Positions 13,461 to 25,383 of a stretch of DNA of 64,000 bases are shown one piece after another; position 1 is the stretch's first letter; each line of letters opens with the position of its first letter. Both the position numbers and the translations under genes were made by a program. The stretch is from Azadirachta indica (Eukaryota; Streptophyta; Magnoliopsida; Sapindales; Meliaceae): contig CM040441.1 of NCBI GenBank assembly GCA_022749755.1, positions 2,360,741-2,424,740 of the forward strand. The letters are read 5' to 3'. The notes under the pieces were generated by a model. The model saw only the letters and a list, made by a program, of their open reading frames with translations, did no database searches and was not told the DNA's origin.

Positions 13461-14649
13461 CTATATATACACATGCAAATATGTGTGTGTGCGTGCGTGG
13501 GTATGTGCACGCGTGGGTGTGATGATAAATTAAGCAAAAGCAATTCACTTATTTCCTTCATCATTAGTTGATGCTGTCACTAATTAATGCTTTGTTTAAT
13601 AATATTCCTTGACCATACCTTTCATGTAATAATCAAGAAAAATATTATAAATTATATATTCATGGCGGTTTGATGTTCAATTCTTATTTTATATAATAAA
13701 GTATACAAAAATATTAAAGAAAACATGTTTGCAGCTTTATTTTTAAAATTTATAGTAAATAAAAATTAGAATATTAACATTCCAATTAATTATTCTAAAT
13801 GATTACTCTATTTCACTGTTTAATAAATTAAAATCATATTACTTGAAAAAATTTAGATTAAGAGCTAAAATTCTAAAATTTAGTATAAAGTTAGAAAACA
13901 ATAAATTATCCTTACATTCAACACCAACTTGGTAGCATTGGCATGCATATATACAACACTAATTAGCAAATATTATAATTTATAATTTTCGTCTCTTCTT
14001 TGTATTTTTTAACTCTTTTGCTCTTTTCCTTGTTAAATTTCTATTTAAATTTTAAAAAAAATCATCCCAACTCTTTTTGTTCTTCTTCCTTACTAAAAAA
14101 TATATGTCTCTCCATTTTATTTAAAAAAAAAATTTAGATTGAAGCTCAAATTAAAATAATGTCAAGTTCTAATTTTATCTAGGGTTTTATTTGTTTTTTC
14201 TAACTCACCTCTTAATGGAATAAATTTATCTATTGAAATAATTATATTTTTTCAATTAATAACAATTGGAAGATATATTTTCTATTAAGCAAGAAGTCAA
14301 TTTTTTTTTTTTTTTTTTTTTAGCTGAATCTAACAAATTTACACAAGTTTAGTGGATATCTTTTATAAATATTATATTTAAATAAAAAACAAATAAATTA
14401 TCCGGATTTAGACATTAAAATTCATTCAAAATTAAGATTGATTCAGAATAATCAGAAAACTATATGCTACGTACCCAGATGGTCTAACCAAATCCAATGT
14501 AAGAAATTGTTCCTATAAAAAAATAATGATATGAAAGAGTGAGAATTTTATAAGACAACTATTAATAGATATCGGTGTGAGTGGGCGTTTTTTGATAAAA
14601 ATTAATTGCTTCTAAATTAAAAACTTCTGAATTAAGGCTACTGAAAAAA

Positions 14650-15080
14650 GTTTTCAGAAAATATTCACATACCTTGATATCTGTGAGTAGATATATCTCC
14701 ACAAATCACTTACAGTGCGATGTTCTGCACATGAAAAATGAGAGGGACGTCGGATAGTAGAAAAAAATTTAAAAATAATGAAGGGAACATATAGAAAAAC
14801 AAATCTAAAATATAATAATAACATAACATATATATAATTAATCGTACCCAAATTCAATAATGTTATCCTTATACGGACTTCAGTTTTTATTTTTTGAAAA
14901 TTAGGGAAGTCTCTCGTCAACAACAAACACAAAGATAAGAGAAGACAATTTTCAAGGTGAGTGACATATATACATAAAGGTATTTTTATTCCAAGTTGAG
15001 AGATGCTAGTTACAAACACAATTGATTAAGCTCATTGTCTTTTGCTTCCACCATAAAAATTGAGAAATTAAAGGAAAATT
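14650..15080 (-). repeat. Leader-like repeat, copy C (degenerate)
   Basis: Shared blocks with copies A and B include GAAGGGAACATATAGAAAA at about 14780, the AAATTCAATAATGTTATCCTT segment near 14851, and GAGATGCTAGTTACAA near 15000. The CACTTGCCTATTGAATT block is lost. It has the same orientation as copies A and B. Confidence 0.45.
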
Positions 15081-15099
15081 TCAAAAGTTAGAATAACAA

Positions 15100-16780
15100 A
15101 TTTTAAAATATATAATATGATACTTAATGATGATGACAACATATAAATTAACCAAAAGCAATACCCAGTTGCCAATCAAAAGCAATTCTAATTATTGCCT
15201 ATGTCTTTAGTTTATTCTCTCACCTGTTAAAGCTTTCTTTAATTAATGTTGACAATACTTTTGATAAATATTTTATAAAAATATTTGGCGACCATATATA
15301 CTTACCAGAACGAGGGAGTAACGAATTTTATTCACTTAAGAAAAACAATTATATTGCGTTGAATTATTATGCTCTGAATTTCATGGTCATATGTAAAGAT
15401 AAATACATTACTACCCTTCAAATTTAGATTGTTTCTATATACTACTATCTATTTAACCTTTAAATATATATGTGTGTGTTCTCTAACTTTTACGGGATTG
15501 TTTTGGTTTTAGTTTATTTTGAAATAAACATCTGATGTACTTTAATTTTTTATATGTAAATATGTGTTCATATTTTATTATAATTAATATTGTCCTCGTT
15601 GGACATCTAAATATATGTAAATTTTTACAGTACATGTGGTCATATTTTGTACTTATTACATATTGAATAGGAAGATGACGAAAATATGCATTGCAAGCTT
15701 CAACTTCATTTTGAAAACTTTTATATGAGTATTTGGTATTTCTTTGTAATTAAATGGTAGAGAACGCTGACTAGGTTCATTATTAATATATTTGTGTGTA
15801 TGCATGATAATATTTTATCTTTCGGTTGCATTAAATCCAAAAACATAGAATTTGTTTCATGACTTTTGGACTTTGAAATTTAATTATATTATGTTGGGTC
15901 GACAGTGTTTATAGCTGTTTACGGATCTTGCACAGCTCATATAAACTTACGGGCCGTATTTGGCCTGCTTTCTAATGGGTTAAGTTGACACACAGTAATA
16001 ATAACATCTACAAATAACAAATAGACTGATTTTATCTATTTTACTATACGAGTCTTATTGGGTCAACGAGAAAGCCCACATGGGTTTAATTTTCATGGCG
16101 ACATAACTCATTTGCCTATCTCTATAATAAATTTTTTAGTTTGAGATTTAGTTGCCAACAAATATTTTTTTTGTTTTGGAAAAAAGATATTTAAGCTCAT
16201 AATTAATACTTGATCAATTAGAGTAATTTAATAAAATATAATATTGTTTGTAGAATTATAATTATTTTAATTAATAAGATAATATGATTAACAAATATAT
16301 ATCAGAAATGAATGATACATTTTCTTATGTGTAACAGTAGCAAAATGTCACATAAATAGTAAATTTTACATAAAAATTAAGTATGCCTATTCATCTGTCA
16401 AAATAACCCAATTTTTTTAGTTAGATAAAAATTTAGAACAATTACCGTTTCTAAATATAGCAGATGGATTTTAGAGGGAGACGTATGGATGTAAAAAAGA
16501 AAACAAACTCATAATAGAGTAATTAAATTAATTCCATATATAGTTTTTTAACTAAGTGATTTTTTTTAATTTTCTTAACGCCCTTATAAAAAGCTTGTTC
16601 CTGCATTAATTACAGCAGTGATTTCTTTACTGATTTTTCAGAGTATTCAACGTATCAATATGAATAAATGATGATATCAGGAATGAAAATAGAAAATAGA
16701 AAATAATAAAAATAAATTAAAATATAATAAGAAATCTTATTACTAATTGTTTAGTGATTCATTATCACATATTATATGTC
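15100..16780. other. AT-rich intergenic stretch
   Basis: No gene, repeat unit or mobile element that I can support. It ends in the 3' flank of the minus-strand secreted-protein gene. Confidence 0.5.
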
Positions 16781-16784
16781 ACCT

Positions 16785-16790
16785 TTTATT
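16785..16790 (-). terminator. Poly(A) signal AATAAA
   Basis: AATAAA on the minus strand lies 86 bases past the stop codon of the secreted-protein gene, a normal distance for a plant 3' UTR. Confidence 0.5.
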
Positions 16791-16875
16791 GATCATCTGC
16801 CTAAATCTAAATTTGATCAACAAGAAGTTGATTCGAAACAAATCTAAACAAGATGAACAAAACACGAAGTGTTGT

Positions 16876-17196
16876 CTACACTTTCAGTGCTGCGGGTTTA
16901 GGCGGTGGAACCCAGGGCCATTTGTGAGGTAGAAAAGGCCACGACCACGAATGAGCCGTTGGTAGCGGTGGGTGAGCCAACGGCGGGCAAGGCCATCCAC
17001 CAATTGGCAGATGATGATGAGGAGGAATAATCCATGGGAGATGTGGAATCAATGGGTGGCGGAACCATGAAAGTTCATGACCAGATTCTTGTTTCATTGA
17101 TGCACCTTCATAAGGATAATTAGCTAGGCCTTGACAAAAACAACAAACAATTATGAATAAAGCAACAATAATTGCTTTTGATTTTGTTCCCTTCAT
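16876..17196 (-). CDS. Small secreted Trp/Pro/His-rich protein
   Basis: This is an intact 106-codon single-exon frame. Residues 1-25 are a clear signal peptide: basic MKGTKSK, a hydrophobic core IIVALFIIVCCFC, then QGLA with likely cleavage after Ala. The mature part of about 81 residues has a short acidic start, then Pro, Trp and His in dense repeat-like blocks (HLPWIIPPHHHLP, WSWPFLPHKWPWVPPP). Apart from one Cys in the mature region (GGWPCPP) there are no cysteines, so it is not a defensin or 8-Cys protein. A TATA box about 95 bp upstream and an AATAAA 86 bp downstream support a real transcription unit. Family unknown to me; an apoplastic or cell-wall peptide is the natural inference. No duplicate copy is seen in the window. 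The compact GC-richer ORF stands out against its AT-rich flanks. Confidence 0.65.
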   Translation of the reverse strand: MKGTKSKAIIVALFIIVCCFCQGLANYPYEGASMKQESGHELSWFRHPLIPHLPWIIPPHHHLPIGGWPCPPLAHPPLPTAHSWSWPFLPHKWPWVPPPKPAALKV

Positions 17197-17290
17197 TTCT
17201 ACTACGATTGATCAACTAAAACTTCACCTTTTCTTCCAACTGATGAAAAGCTTGAGATAATTAATTTCGATATTTTACTATGGAAGGATT

Positions 17291-17300
17291 ATTTATATAG
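17291..17300 (-). promoter_or_regulatory. TATA box of the secreted-protein gene
   Basis: The minus strand reads CTATATAAAT about 95 bases before the ATG at 17196. This predicts a start of transcription near 17262 and a 5' UTR of about 65 bases. Confidence 0.5.
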
Positions 17301-17329
17301 GGCATAAGGAAGTAAATTTTACTTATTTA

Positions 17330-18430
17330 TTGTTACTAAAAAAGATTATTAAGTTAATTAGTTATGATAAATAGAAATTATCACCAACTTAAATTTAAAC
17401 TTTAATTTTAATAGGATTAACCTAATCTCTCAAGCAAATCTTTTTTTCAATGTATCAATTTGAACTATTGTATATATAAGAAAGATAAAATAAATAATTA
17501 TGTGATATTAATGTTAACATTACCTCGTAGAATATGATTTTTTTTTTCTTTTTGCATAGAAAATCTAATACAAAGATTCTCTGTGTCCTTGGAAAATATA
17601 GATTAAATTTCATAAAAGTAAAATTAATTTTTTTTTAGGCTTAAACTAAATGAAAACCTAAAGTATCGCTACAGGAAGGGGTTGAACATGAATGAATAGC
17701 AAAGGCCTGTCCCTTTGTTGTAATTAATAAAAATTCTCTAGAGGAACAACAAGTGAACAAAAATGTGAAATTATACCTTTTATGAAATTTTTCTAAAACT
17801 TGCTTGATAATCTAATAAAAAAATTAAAGAGTTTGATAAAAAACGTGGAAGTCTAGATACCAAATATTTATTATATTTTATTTTATTTAATTTACATTCT
17901 CCACATATCATTAATATAAAAATATGTGTTAAAAAAGACCAATAATCCTACCTATATATATATGTGTGTGTCTTTTTATATTAATATTAATAATATTATT
18001 GTTACTACATATATGTCTTTTCACAAAAAAGATAATATCTAAATTTCAAACTTTTTAATATACATTTACATGAGAGTAAATTTTTTATTTTTCAATTTAG
18101 GATAATTAAAATTAGAAAATGTTTGAGGAGAGAGAAAATGAAAATTAAAAGATTTAATAAAGTAGGAGAGAGGTTTTATAAAATAGAGGTAAGAAAGCGA
18201 AAAGAGAAAATAGATAAAAAAATCCTATTAAATATGTTTGCAAAAATTTTTTTATGTTTATTAGATATAAGCTAACTTTTTATAAACACTTAATCTAAGA
18301 GTTAAGGTTGATATAAAGATATGTGTTAAAATAAGGGTCATTGATCTTACCCTATAAATATATGTATACATATATATATATAAATTGATCATGTCCCATA
18401 AATCTATGTGTGTGTATATGGGATATGATC
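17330..18430. other. AT-rich intergenic stretch
   Basis: No gene seen. It contains short AT/GT microsatellite-like runs near 17955 and 18365, and the phrase ATGTGTTAAAA repeated near 17925 and 18320. Confidence 0.45.
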
Positions 18431-18605
18431 AATAGCCCACTTTTTTCTTATACAAATTTTTATATCATTTGTAAATTTTTGAATTTAGACATATCTAATA
18501 GTTAATATTGAATTTAATATATGCATTAATTATGTATTAATTACATAGATAGATAGATGTGCTAATAACCTACAAATGATGTAAAATTTGTATATAAAAA
18601 CGAGC
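18431..18605. repeat. Short inverted repeat (hairpin)
   Basis: The left arm at 18449-18475 (TATACAAATTTTTATATCATTTG) is mirrored by 18571-18598 on the other strand, with about 95 bp between them. It may be a small foldback MITE; no target duplication was identified. Confidence 0.45.
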
Positions 18606-18689
18606 CTTGTCCTTTAATAAAATCATAGAACAAGCTGAAGAAAAATGAAAATCTTATGAGAAACGATAACAAGAAAAACCATCTACATT

Positions 18690-18955
18690 TTGAGATAGAA
18701 GACTACCAATTGAGGAGGGTAGGAAGACCATCACTGCGGTAAATCAAAAGGCAGAACCGTGTTTGCCAAAGCATCAACCACTGAGTTTGTTTCCCAAAAT
18801 ATATGAGTGAATCGAAAATTCTTCTTTGTAATCAAGAGTCTACAATTAAGATATCAATTTTCCAGAGCCCAAGCAAGATGCAGGGAATCCTTGAGGAGAT
18901 GGATGATTAAGAGAGTCATTTTCTAGCCAGAGATTGAGCTACCCTTGTTCAAAAG
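18690..18955 (-). mobile_element. LINE RNase H C-terminal fragment
   Basis: In mixed minus-strand frames it reads WLENDSLNIINHLLKDSLHL, then LLITKKNFRFTHIFWETNS and VVDALANTVLPFDLP. This matches the end of the RNase H domain of plant L1-type LINEs, with the usual 'F.F.HI.RE.N.VAD.LA..G'. Stops interrupt it, and the rest of the element is absent. Confidence 0.6.
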
Positions 18956-19639
18956 CAAGTTATATAATTAATGGTTACTGCATTAAATACTAACCATTAA
19001 TTAATGGTTTATTTTCGTTTATGATTGAGTAATCTTCATTATTCTTAATGCTTCTAAATAATTAGCATTATTTAGTTGATTTAAAAATTATAATGAAACC
19101 CAAGGAGATTTATGTGTTAAGTTCATTGTATTGAATGGAAATAAATTGCATGAGAGATATAAATATACTTTTATGGTTTGTGTAGTTACTAAATAAGATT
19201 CACAAAGTTTAATGAACTTTGGTAATTTTAATACTCATATGAACATAGTGAATTAGCTATCTTTTTAATAGACTTTGGGAGAGGTTAGTGAAAAGGTTAG
19301 GGATTTGTTGCTATCAATCATAGAAAATAACCTAATTCATTAACAAGAATTAAGGAATCAATATCGCTTAGTTACAGTGAAATCAGATGTCCTAGAGCTT
19401 TAATTATTTGAATTCTTTTTCGTTTTAATTTGCTTTCACTTCTAGTTTAATCTTGTTTTGCATTAGATTAATATATTTTTTTGTAATAACCCCTATGTTC
19501 TTTAGTTGTTCAAATAAAGATAGAGTTAAACCAATTTTGATATTTAGTAAGCAATCAATCCTTGTGAAGCGGTACTCTACTTATCATATGTTACTTTTTA
19601 ACGTTAACATGTACTTGCATTTGAAAAATCCACTATAAA

Positions 19640-20287
19640 TATTGTAGTCTAACATTTTAAACCTTCCTCCTTTTCGTCAATCCCATGCCAACCTTACTCA
19701 TAAATTTCTTCTCCCGCTTACATGTTATCCATAAGGCAATATCTCGAACCATGTGATACACTTTCACATCTTCTTCTCAGCTAGCATCTAATAATAAATT
19801 AAAAGCCTTGAGTTTTTTGATATTTATGGACACCTGAATGCTTACTTCTTCAACTAAATAAGCATCTTTATACAATCCTATCCTAGTTCCATATATAAGC
19901 AATTCGATCCTTTGAAGGAATTTTAAAATCTTCAGGGAATAGACAACACAACAAGAAACACAACTTTTTGTCCTTTTCCTTCAAATAATCATAACTAAAT
20001 TCAAGATAAGCATAGATATCAGATCAACATCACCTACATCCGCAAGTTTTAAATTCTATAGTTAATGAGACAATAATTTAAGAGAATTCCTATTTTTGTT
20101 AGATCAAGTTTTGCCTAAACGTCAACCAAGATTATGAGGATCTTATTCTCATTTTTTTAATCTCATAGATGATCCTCTTTCTCCTCCATCTTCACTTTCT
20201 TTGTCTAATTCCAAACTTAAAGAGTCTACTATCTAACCTTGAATATTTTTGAAATTTGGACTTTGGGATACAGAAGCCAACACAATC
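19640..20287 (-). pseudogene. NB-ARC fragment of a CC-NBS-LRR gene
   Basis: Across frames the minus strand gives VLASVSQSPNFKNIQG, then LSLELDKESEDGGERGSS, ILIILVDV followed by AKLDLTKIGIPL, CFLLCCLFPEDFKIPS, and VYHMVRDIALWI. These are, in order, RNBS-A, the segment before kinase-2, kinase-2 (Walker B, with the normal DDVW decayed to VDV-stop), RNBS-D, and the MHD region (MHD replaced by YHM). The P-loop is not visible upstream, and at least five frame breaks occur. It has the same strand and subfamily as the LRR remnant about 9 kb downstream, so both could be parts of one gene split by insertions. Two separate dead genes are equally possible. Confidence 0.8.
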
Positions 20288-21466
20288 TAATTAAAATGAT
20301 AAGCTAGTTTTATACTCGTAAACTGAAACTTTTGGTGCAATATTTTGTTAGTTTTACAATATTCTGTTTAGCTTTTATTTGTACTTTGTATTCATTTGGT
20401 AGAAAAAAATTATTGACAGAGCTTTCAAGTTGATATCTAGAAGATCATGAAGAAAAATGGTGCATATTACACAATGAAGAAACAATAGCTTAAGGTCGCG
20501 ACCACAGAAAGTCAAGGCCATAATGTTTGTACTCTTTAACAGCAAGATAATTCTAGACTCAATGCTGTACTTATTAAAGTTGAGGCTATGACTCTATAAA
20601 TTTTAAAAACTCAAGTCTATAGGCATGGAAATTGTGGCCGTGACGTTGCAAGTGGGCATAAGGGACAGAAAGTCAAGGCCGCAAGGTTGGGATTTACGAA
20701 CACAGCTTTGAATCAAGGCTCACGGTTGTGGCTCTGCAAATGAAGGCCACAGTGCCAGTCCATGATTTTCCTGGTTTTAAAAGCCCAAAAGTTATCAAAT
20801 TGCCCTTTTTTTTTCAATCTAGTGTGTAAATAGATGATATCAAGGTTAAATTAGGGGTGGGAAGGCACAAGTACAGAGAAGAAGAAGATTTCAAGCTGGA
20901 ATCAACTCAATTACTAGTTCATTCTTTCCTTTTCTCTTTAATGTTGAAGACTATATTCATTGTTTTATTATATTTAGTATGAACTAATTTCTCTTTTTTG
21001 AAGACTAAGTGATATTTTCATTTTACTATATAATAATGCTTGATTTATCTATCTTTAAGTAGAACACTTGGCATTGTTTAGTCCGTTTCAAGTGTTTTTT
21101 TAAGCGTGCATTTTTTATTTTTACTTCACAGATATTGAGGTGTTTCAATCAAAAGACATGACAGTAGAGAGCACAAGCGTGCCTCCACAAGCCTCTTTAT
21201 TGATCTAGTGTTAAAGCAGATAAAATGAACGTGCTAAGTATGCAATATTAAAACGATCATAACTTCATCTACATAACTCAAAATCACATTTTGTTTATTG
21301 CATTTGAAATTAGACATTTAGAGCTTTGAATTAATATGTCATAAATAGTAGCTCTCATGCAGCCGTAAAAATATAATTAATTCAGCACTTTAATAAATGT
21401 TACGTACTAAATAAAATTTAGGTTATGTTAATTACTAATATCACTCACATGTTTTTTTTTTTTCAG
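20288..21466. other. Non-coding stretch before the CACTA gene
   Basis: No coding motif found. The part at 20460-20770 contains repeated phrases AAGTCAAGGCC and AAGGCCRCAG, slightly GC-richer than the flanks and retroelement-like. Bases 21445-21466 form a polypyrimidine tract ending in AG, the acceptor for the first readable CACTA exon. An earlier exon should therefore exist, but I cannot find it. Confidence 0.4.
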
Positions 21467-23008
21467 AATCATGACCTTTTTCCAAGAAGACAACCATGAT
21501 GATGTAGGAACTGTTCCAGAAAATTCTTTGAGGAAAAGAAATGGCAGAAGTCAAACGACTTTGCAAGAGCTTACAAAAGAAAAAAGTGATGGCTATAGGT
21601 TACTTATTGTATTTAATAAGAAAGGTCAACCAATAAGTAAAACATCAAAAAAGTTGGGAAGCTTAATTGGTGTATTGGCACGTACAATAGTTCCAATCAC
21701 ATATTGCATGTGGTTCAGGGTGTCAAAAGAACTTAAAGAAAATATATAGAGTTGCATTGAGGTTTGATATATGTCAATTTTTAATTATCATTTTTTTGTT
21801 ATTATTTTTTTATAATAATTAATTTATTTTAAATTTTTATTTCATGCTATTGTTTGTAGATGGCGTTTGATATTGATAAAGCTTACAAGAAAAAGGCTTT
21901 ATCTAGAGCAGCAGGAAGATGGAAAGTTCTTAAAAATCGTCTTACATCGAAATATATATTGCCACACAGAAATAACCCTGCTAGTTTGAAAAGACCACCG
22001 ACATACTACAAATTTATTGAACAATCACATTGGCAATTATTTGCAAAGAGTAGATTGGCAGAAAATTTTCTTGTAAGCTAATTTAAATTTTTTATATTTA
22101 ATTTAATTTAATTTAAACTTAAAATTCTTACTATATTGTTGTAATGATATATATAGAGCCATAGAAAAGTTCAACAAGAGAGGCAGAGACAAAACAAGTA
22201 TAGATATCGACTTTCACGTCTTGGATATGCAAATAAGGAAGATGAATTGGTTAGTGTTTAAATTATTGATCAATTTATTTAATGTAAAGTATTTTACAAA
22301 TTGGGATTTGTATGTCTACAGATACGTGAACTTGGAACATATGAACAAATTCACCGTTCCGTTATTTGGATGCTTGGTCATCAAAATAAGAAAGGAGAAT
22401 ATGATAATGAGAATGTCAAATTATGTGCAGAAAGAATTGTCAGTTTGTTATTAATGTTACACTTATTTATATAAAATTTATATTAATAATTAACTAAAAA
22501 GTATTTAATTTTTATTAAAAGTTTTTATTTATATTGGCTTTCATCTTAATTCTTTTTTAAAAAAAAAACTATTTGTCTATACTTTTGATAGGAAAAAATT
22601 ACGGAACAAGTTAAATTGAGGAATATTTGCGTTGATGGCAACAATGATATTCTTACAATAGCATTATAAACTCCTCAGCATTCAGGAAGTGTTAGAGGAG
22701 TAGGTCATTCCATTACTCCATCTAGTTATTTTCACATGCCTAAACGTAATCATTATTTTGAGAAGCAACAAAAAATGATCCAAGAGCAACAGCATTTGTT
22801 GATTGAACAAAATAAGAGGATGTTGAAGGAAAATCAACAAATGCAAGAAAAGTTGAAGTCATTACAAAATGAATTAGAAGCATTAAAAACAAGTAACCCA
22901 AAAGCCACGAGTTCTAATTAAGCCAATTGTGATACAACCGTTAAGGTGACTAGTCATGAGACAAACACGAAAGTACAATATCAAGCTAATGGTGATATAA
23001 CTATAAAG
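21467..23008 (+). pseudogene. TnpA-like transposase_24 protein of the CACTA element
   Basis: Exons follow from reading frame and GT..AG sites: 21467-21761, 21860-22072, 22157-22249, 22322-22438 and 22592-23008. The protein runs TTLQELTKEKSDGYRL, RTIVPITYCMW, MAFDIDKAYKKKALSRAAGR, RPPTYYKFIEQSHWQLF, RYRLSRLGYANKEDEL, then a coiled-coil of Gln, Glu and Lys (HYFEKQQKMIQEQQHLL). This order is that of the plant transposase_24 family (Ptta/En/Spm DNA-binding protein). Three in-frame stops break it: TAG at 21747, where the family usually has Trp; TAA at 22667; and TAA at 22919. All splice sites remain intact, so decay is recent or mild. Confidence 0.75.
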
Positions 23009-23110
23009 GTAATAAATTTTTACTTATTCACTATATATATATATATATATAATATATTTGTATCTTGTTGTATAACATCTTTTTAATGAAATGAATGTGA
23101 CATTTGAAAG

Positions 23111-23965
23111 GGAAAATTATGCAAGCTTGCTATTGGTAACAGAGAGAATATAGTGGCTCATGGTGCAATTATGCCAACAAATGATCCAAAAGCCACTATA
23201 CACGGAATTCCATTAAATGAATATATATGCGTATCTATTCATATGACAATAATTCCATCGGCCTCTTTACCAGTTCCTGTTCTTGGTGAATTTGAAACCG
23301 TACAAGATGCTATTGGATCATTTGTCGCATGGCCTAGAGATCTTATTATACCATTGACTAATAAGGTAATTTACTTTTTAATTTGTAATTTTCTCTCAAT
23401 TAGTTATTTATAATAGTTTTTTTCTTAATATTTTGCTTCATCAACTTAGGAACCAAGCAAACAACTCAATAATTTAAGCTCAAAATCAGTGGAGCCAATT
23501 ATAAACTCCAAAGTTCAATGTTCAACTCAGTCATATTGTTCTATGAAATCTATTGGTTTATATGCCAATAAAGCTATGCTTCCAGGTGACACCATTGAAG
23601 TAAGTATAAAAAAAAATATTTTTGGCCAAGAATTTGTTGAGAATGTTACTCAAGGTATAATCCAAGAGTTTTTAAGCATGAACCTCATATCAGTCACTTG
23701 TATAGTAGTGTATATAAGGTAATTTAATATTTTCCTGATGAATATGTATCATTTTAACTTATTTATTATTGAGGATTAAAGGTATAGATTTATTGTTATA
23801 ATAACAAAAACTTTTATTTTATTATTAGGCACTTATACAATTATATCAAAGAGAGAAATTTGGTTGATATGATTGGATTTGTGAATCCACATGATATTGC
23901 TTCAATCGGTAGAAAAATAGAAGTTGATAGAGTATGCTTCAACTTAAATGTTGTAAATCCCAAGT
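23111..23965 (+). pseudogene. DUF8039-like middle part of the CACTA Ulp1 protein
   Basis: Exons 23111-23365, 23450-23718 and 23829 to about 23965 stay open through their junctions. The first reads KLCKLAIGNRENIVAHGAIM and ends FETVQDAIGSFVAWPRDLII, the pattern of the DUF8039 domain found before Ulp1 in plant CACTA proteins. Next come MLPGDTIEVSI, SMNLISVTCIVVYIR, HLYNYIKERNLVDMIGFVNP and HDIASIGRKIEVDR, the lead-in to the protease. The reading frame is then cut by an unrelated insertion. It probably belongs to the same gene as the TnpA-like exons. Confidence 0.65.
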
Positions 23966-25155
23966 ATAGGTTGTCTCAAGTAATAAAGTTCGGAAGTCCG
24001 AGTGTCGGTCCACAGGGAATATGTTATATTAAGTCTACAAGTCCAAAGGTCTAAATATTACAAATCCGAATATTCCATTGGAGTGAATTTGCTTATTGTC
24101 AAATTTAAATTCTATATTATTATATATTAGGGCATTAGGGATCCATTTTAATGATTTGTATAGAACTTATTCTTGATCCTTTTCTTTTTAAAGAAAAATA
24201 CAATTAAGAATCAAAAGAAGTGATCTTAATTGGATGATGAAAACAAAACATTTAAGCACAAAGAAATCAAAAGACTTACCTTTTAGTTGATGGTGAAAAA
24301 TTATAAGTTGCCTTACTCTTGATATGTAGAAAATATCCAAGCATTCAATGTACCATTTGTTAACAATGAATCAAGGTTTCTAACAATTCAAAATCACTTG
24401 CAAAATATAGTACTCAATCAATAAAAAGATTAACAATGAAGAACAAAACAAAAGATCAAAGAACAAAACTATAAAATCATCAAAAGTTCACCCTTAGCCC
24501 TAATTACGAAATTAGAAATACATCATTTGATTGAAGTTCAAATTACAACAATAAAATAGAAATGGAAAAACAAAAACTGATCTCCCTCCTCACTTCCACG
24601 TCTTCCTTTATATAGGTAAAACAAAAGACATTTCACATGTGTTAACATAATTTGGTCAATTTCTAATTAATCACGCTTTACCAACTTTCAACATATCTTT
24701 GACCATGAAAACCACAGAATTTTGTAAAGCATCCTTCTTCAAAGTTGTAGGTGGATGACTCCTCTTTCTAATGGTCCATATCTCGCTCTTATTTCTATTT
24801 TAGACCATGAGTTGTGTTGAAAATAGGCAGAGATGTTCAAGTCGCAATTCTCCACCGCCCTTCTAGCATAATAGCTCTTTTTGGTAACCGACCAGTTGAA
24901 ATTTGAGAAAGTACAAAACATAAACAATTTAGATCCTTTTCTCAGCTTTCTAGATCACCAATCATGTAATTTTTCGTTACATATTTAGGGAGATACGGCC
25001 CAAATACAGAACCATGTTGGGCTGGTTCAAAGATGCGCTTGAGTTTTGTTGAAGCCCAATTTCGTCCCATTAATTGCTCGAACTGGTCCAACCTTTGGCT
25101 TACAAAGTTGTGAAATGATGAGTTTATGTTTGTCTAGCCCAAGAATAGTATCAAT
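23966..25155. mobile_element. Unclassified ~1.2-kb insertion splitting the Ulp1 gene
   Basis: The protein frame is lost at about 23965 and family-like sequence resumes at about 25380. The left end has TCGGTCCACAGGGAA at 24005-24019, a phrase typical of some plant LTR retroelement ends. The near-identical 11-mers CCCAAGTATAG (about 23959-23969) and CCCAAGAATAG (about 25138-25148) flank it and could be a decayed target duplication. There is no coding capacity. The class is unknown, and a second short unrelated piece may lie at 25210-25380. Confidence 0.4.
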
Positions 25156-25383
25156 TGATAATTTGGATTGAAAGATACGCTCATTATACGAAACCTGCGC
25201 AAAACCAACTATTTAATCCAATTCATATTTTACAATTCAATATAAAGGAATATGCTTCATTATTGGGGAATAGAAGGATATTATTAAGTATAAATCATAA
25301 TATTTCTTTTGATAAACCTACACTTTTAAACATTCATCAGAGTACGTTCAATCGCAGAAAGGATAACACATGCAAAGATGAAT

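Noticed and set aside
13118..13564. Two minus-strand frames with PLRFG-like peptides
   Set aside because: The similarity to the plus-strand peptide at 13020-13070 comes from the MITE's inverted repeats, not from protein conservation.
14654..15019. 121-codon minus-strand frame
   Set aside because: It lies in a leader repeat copy; the frame is not open in copies A and B and has no family motif.
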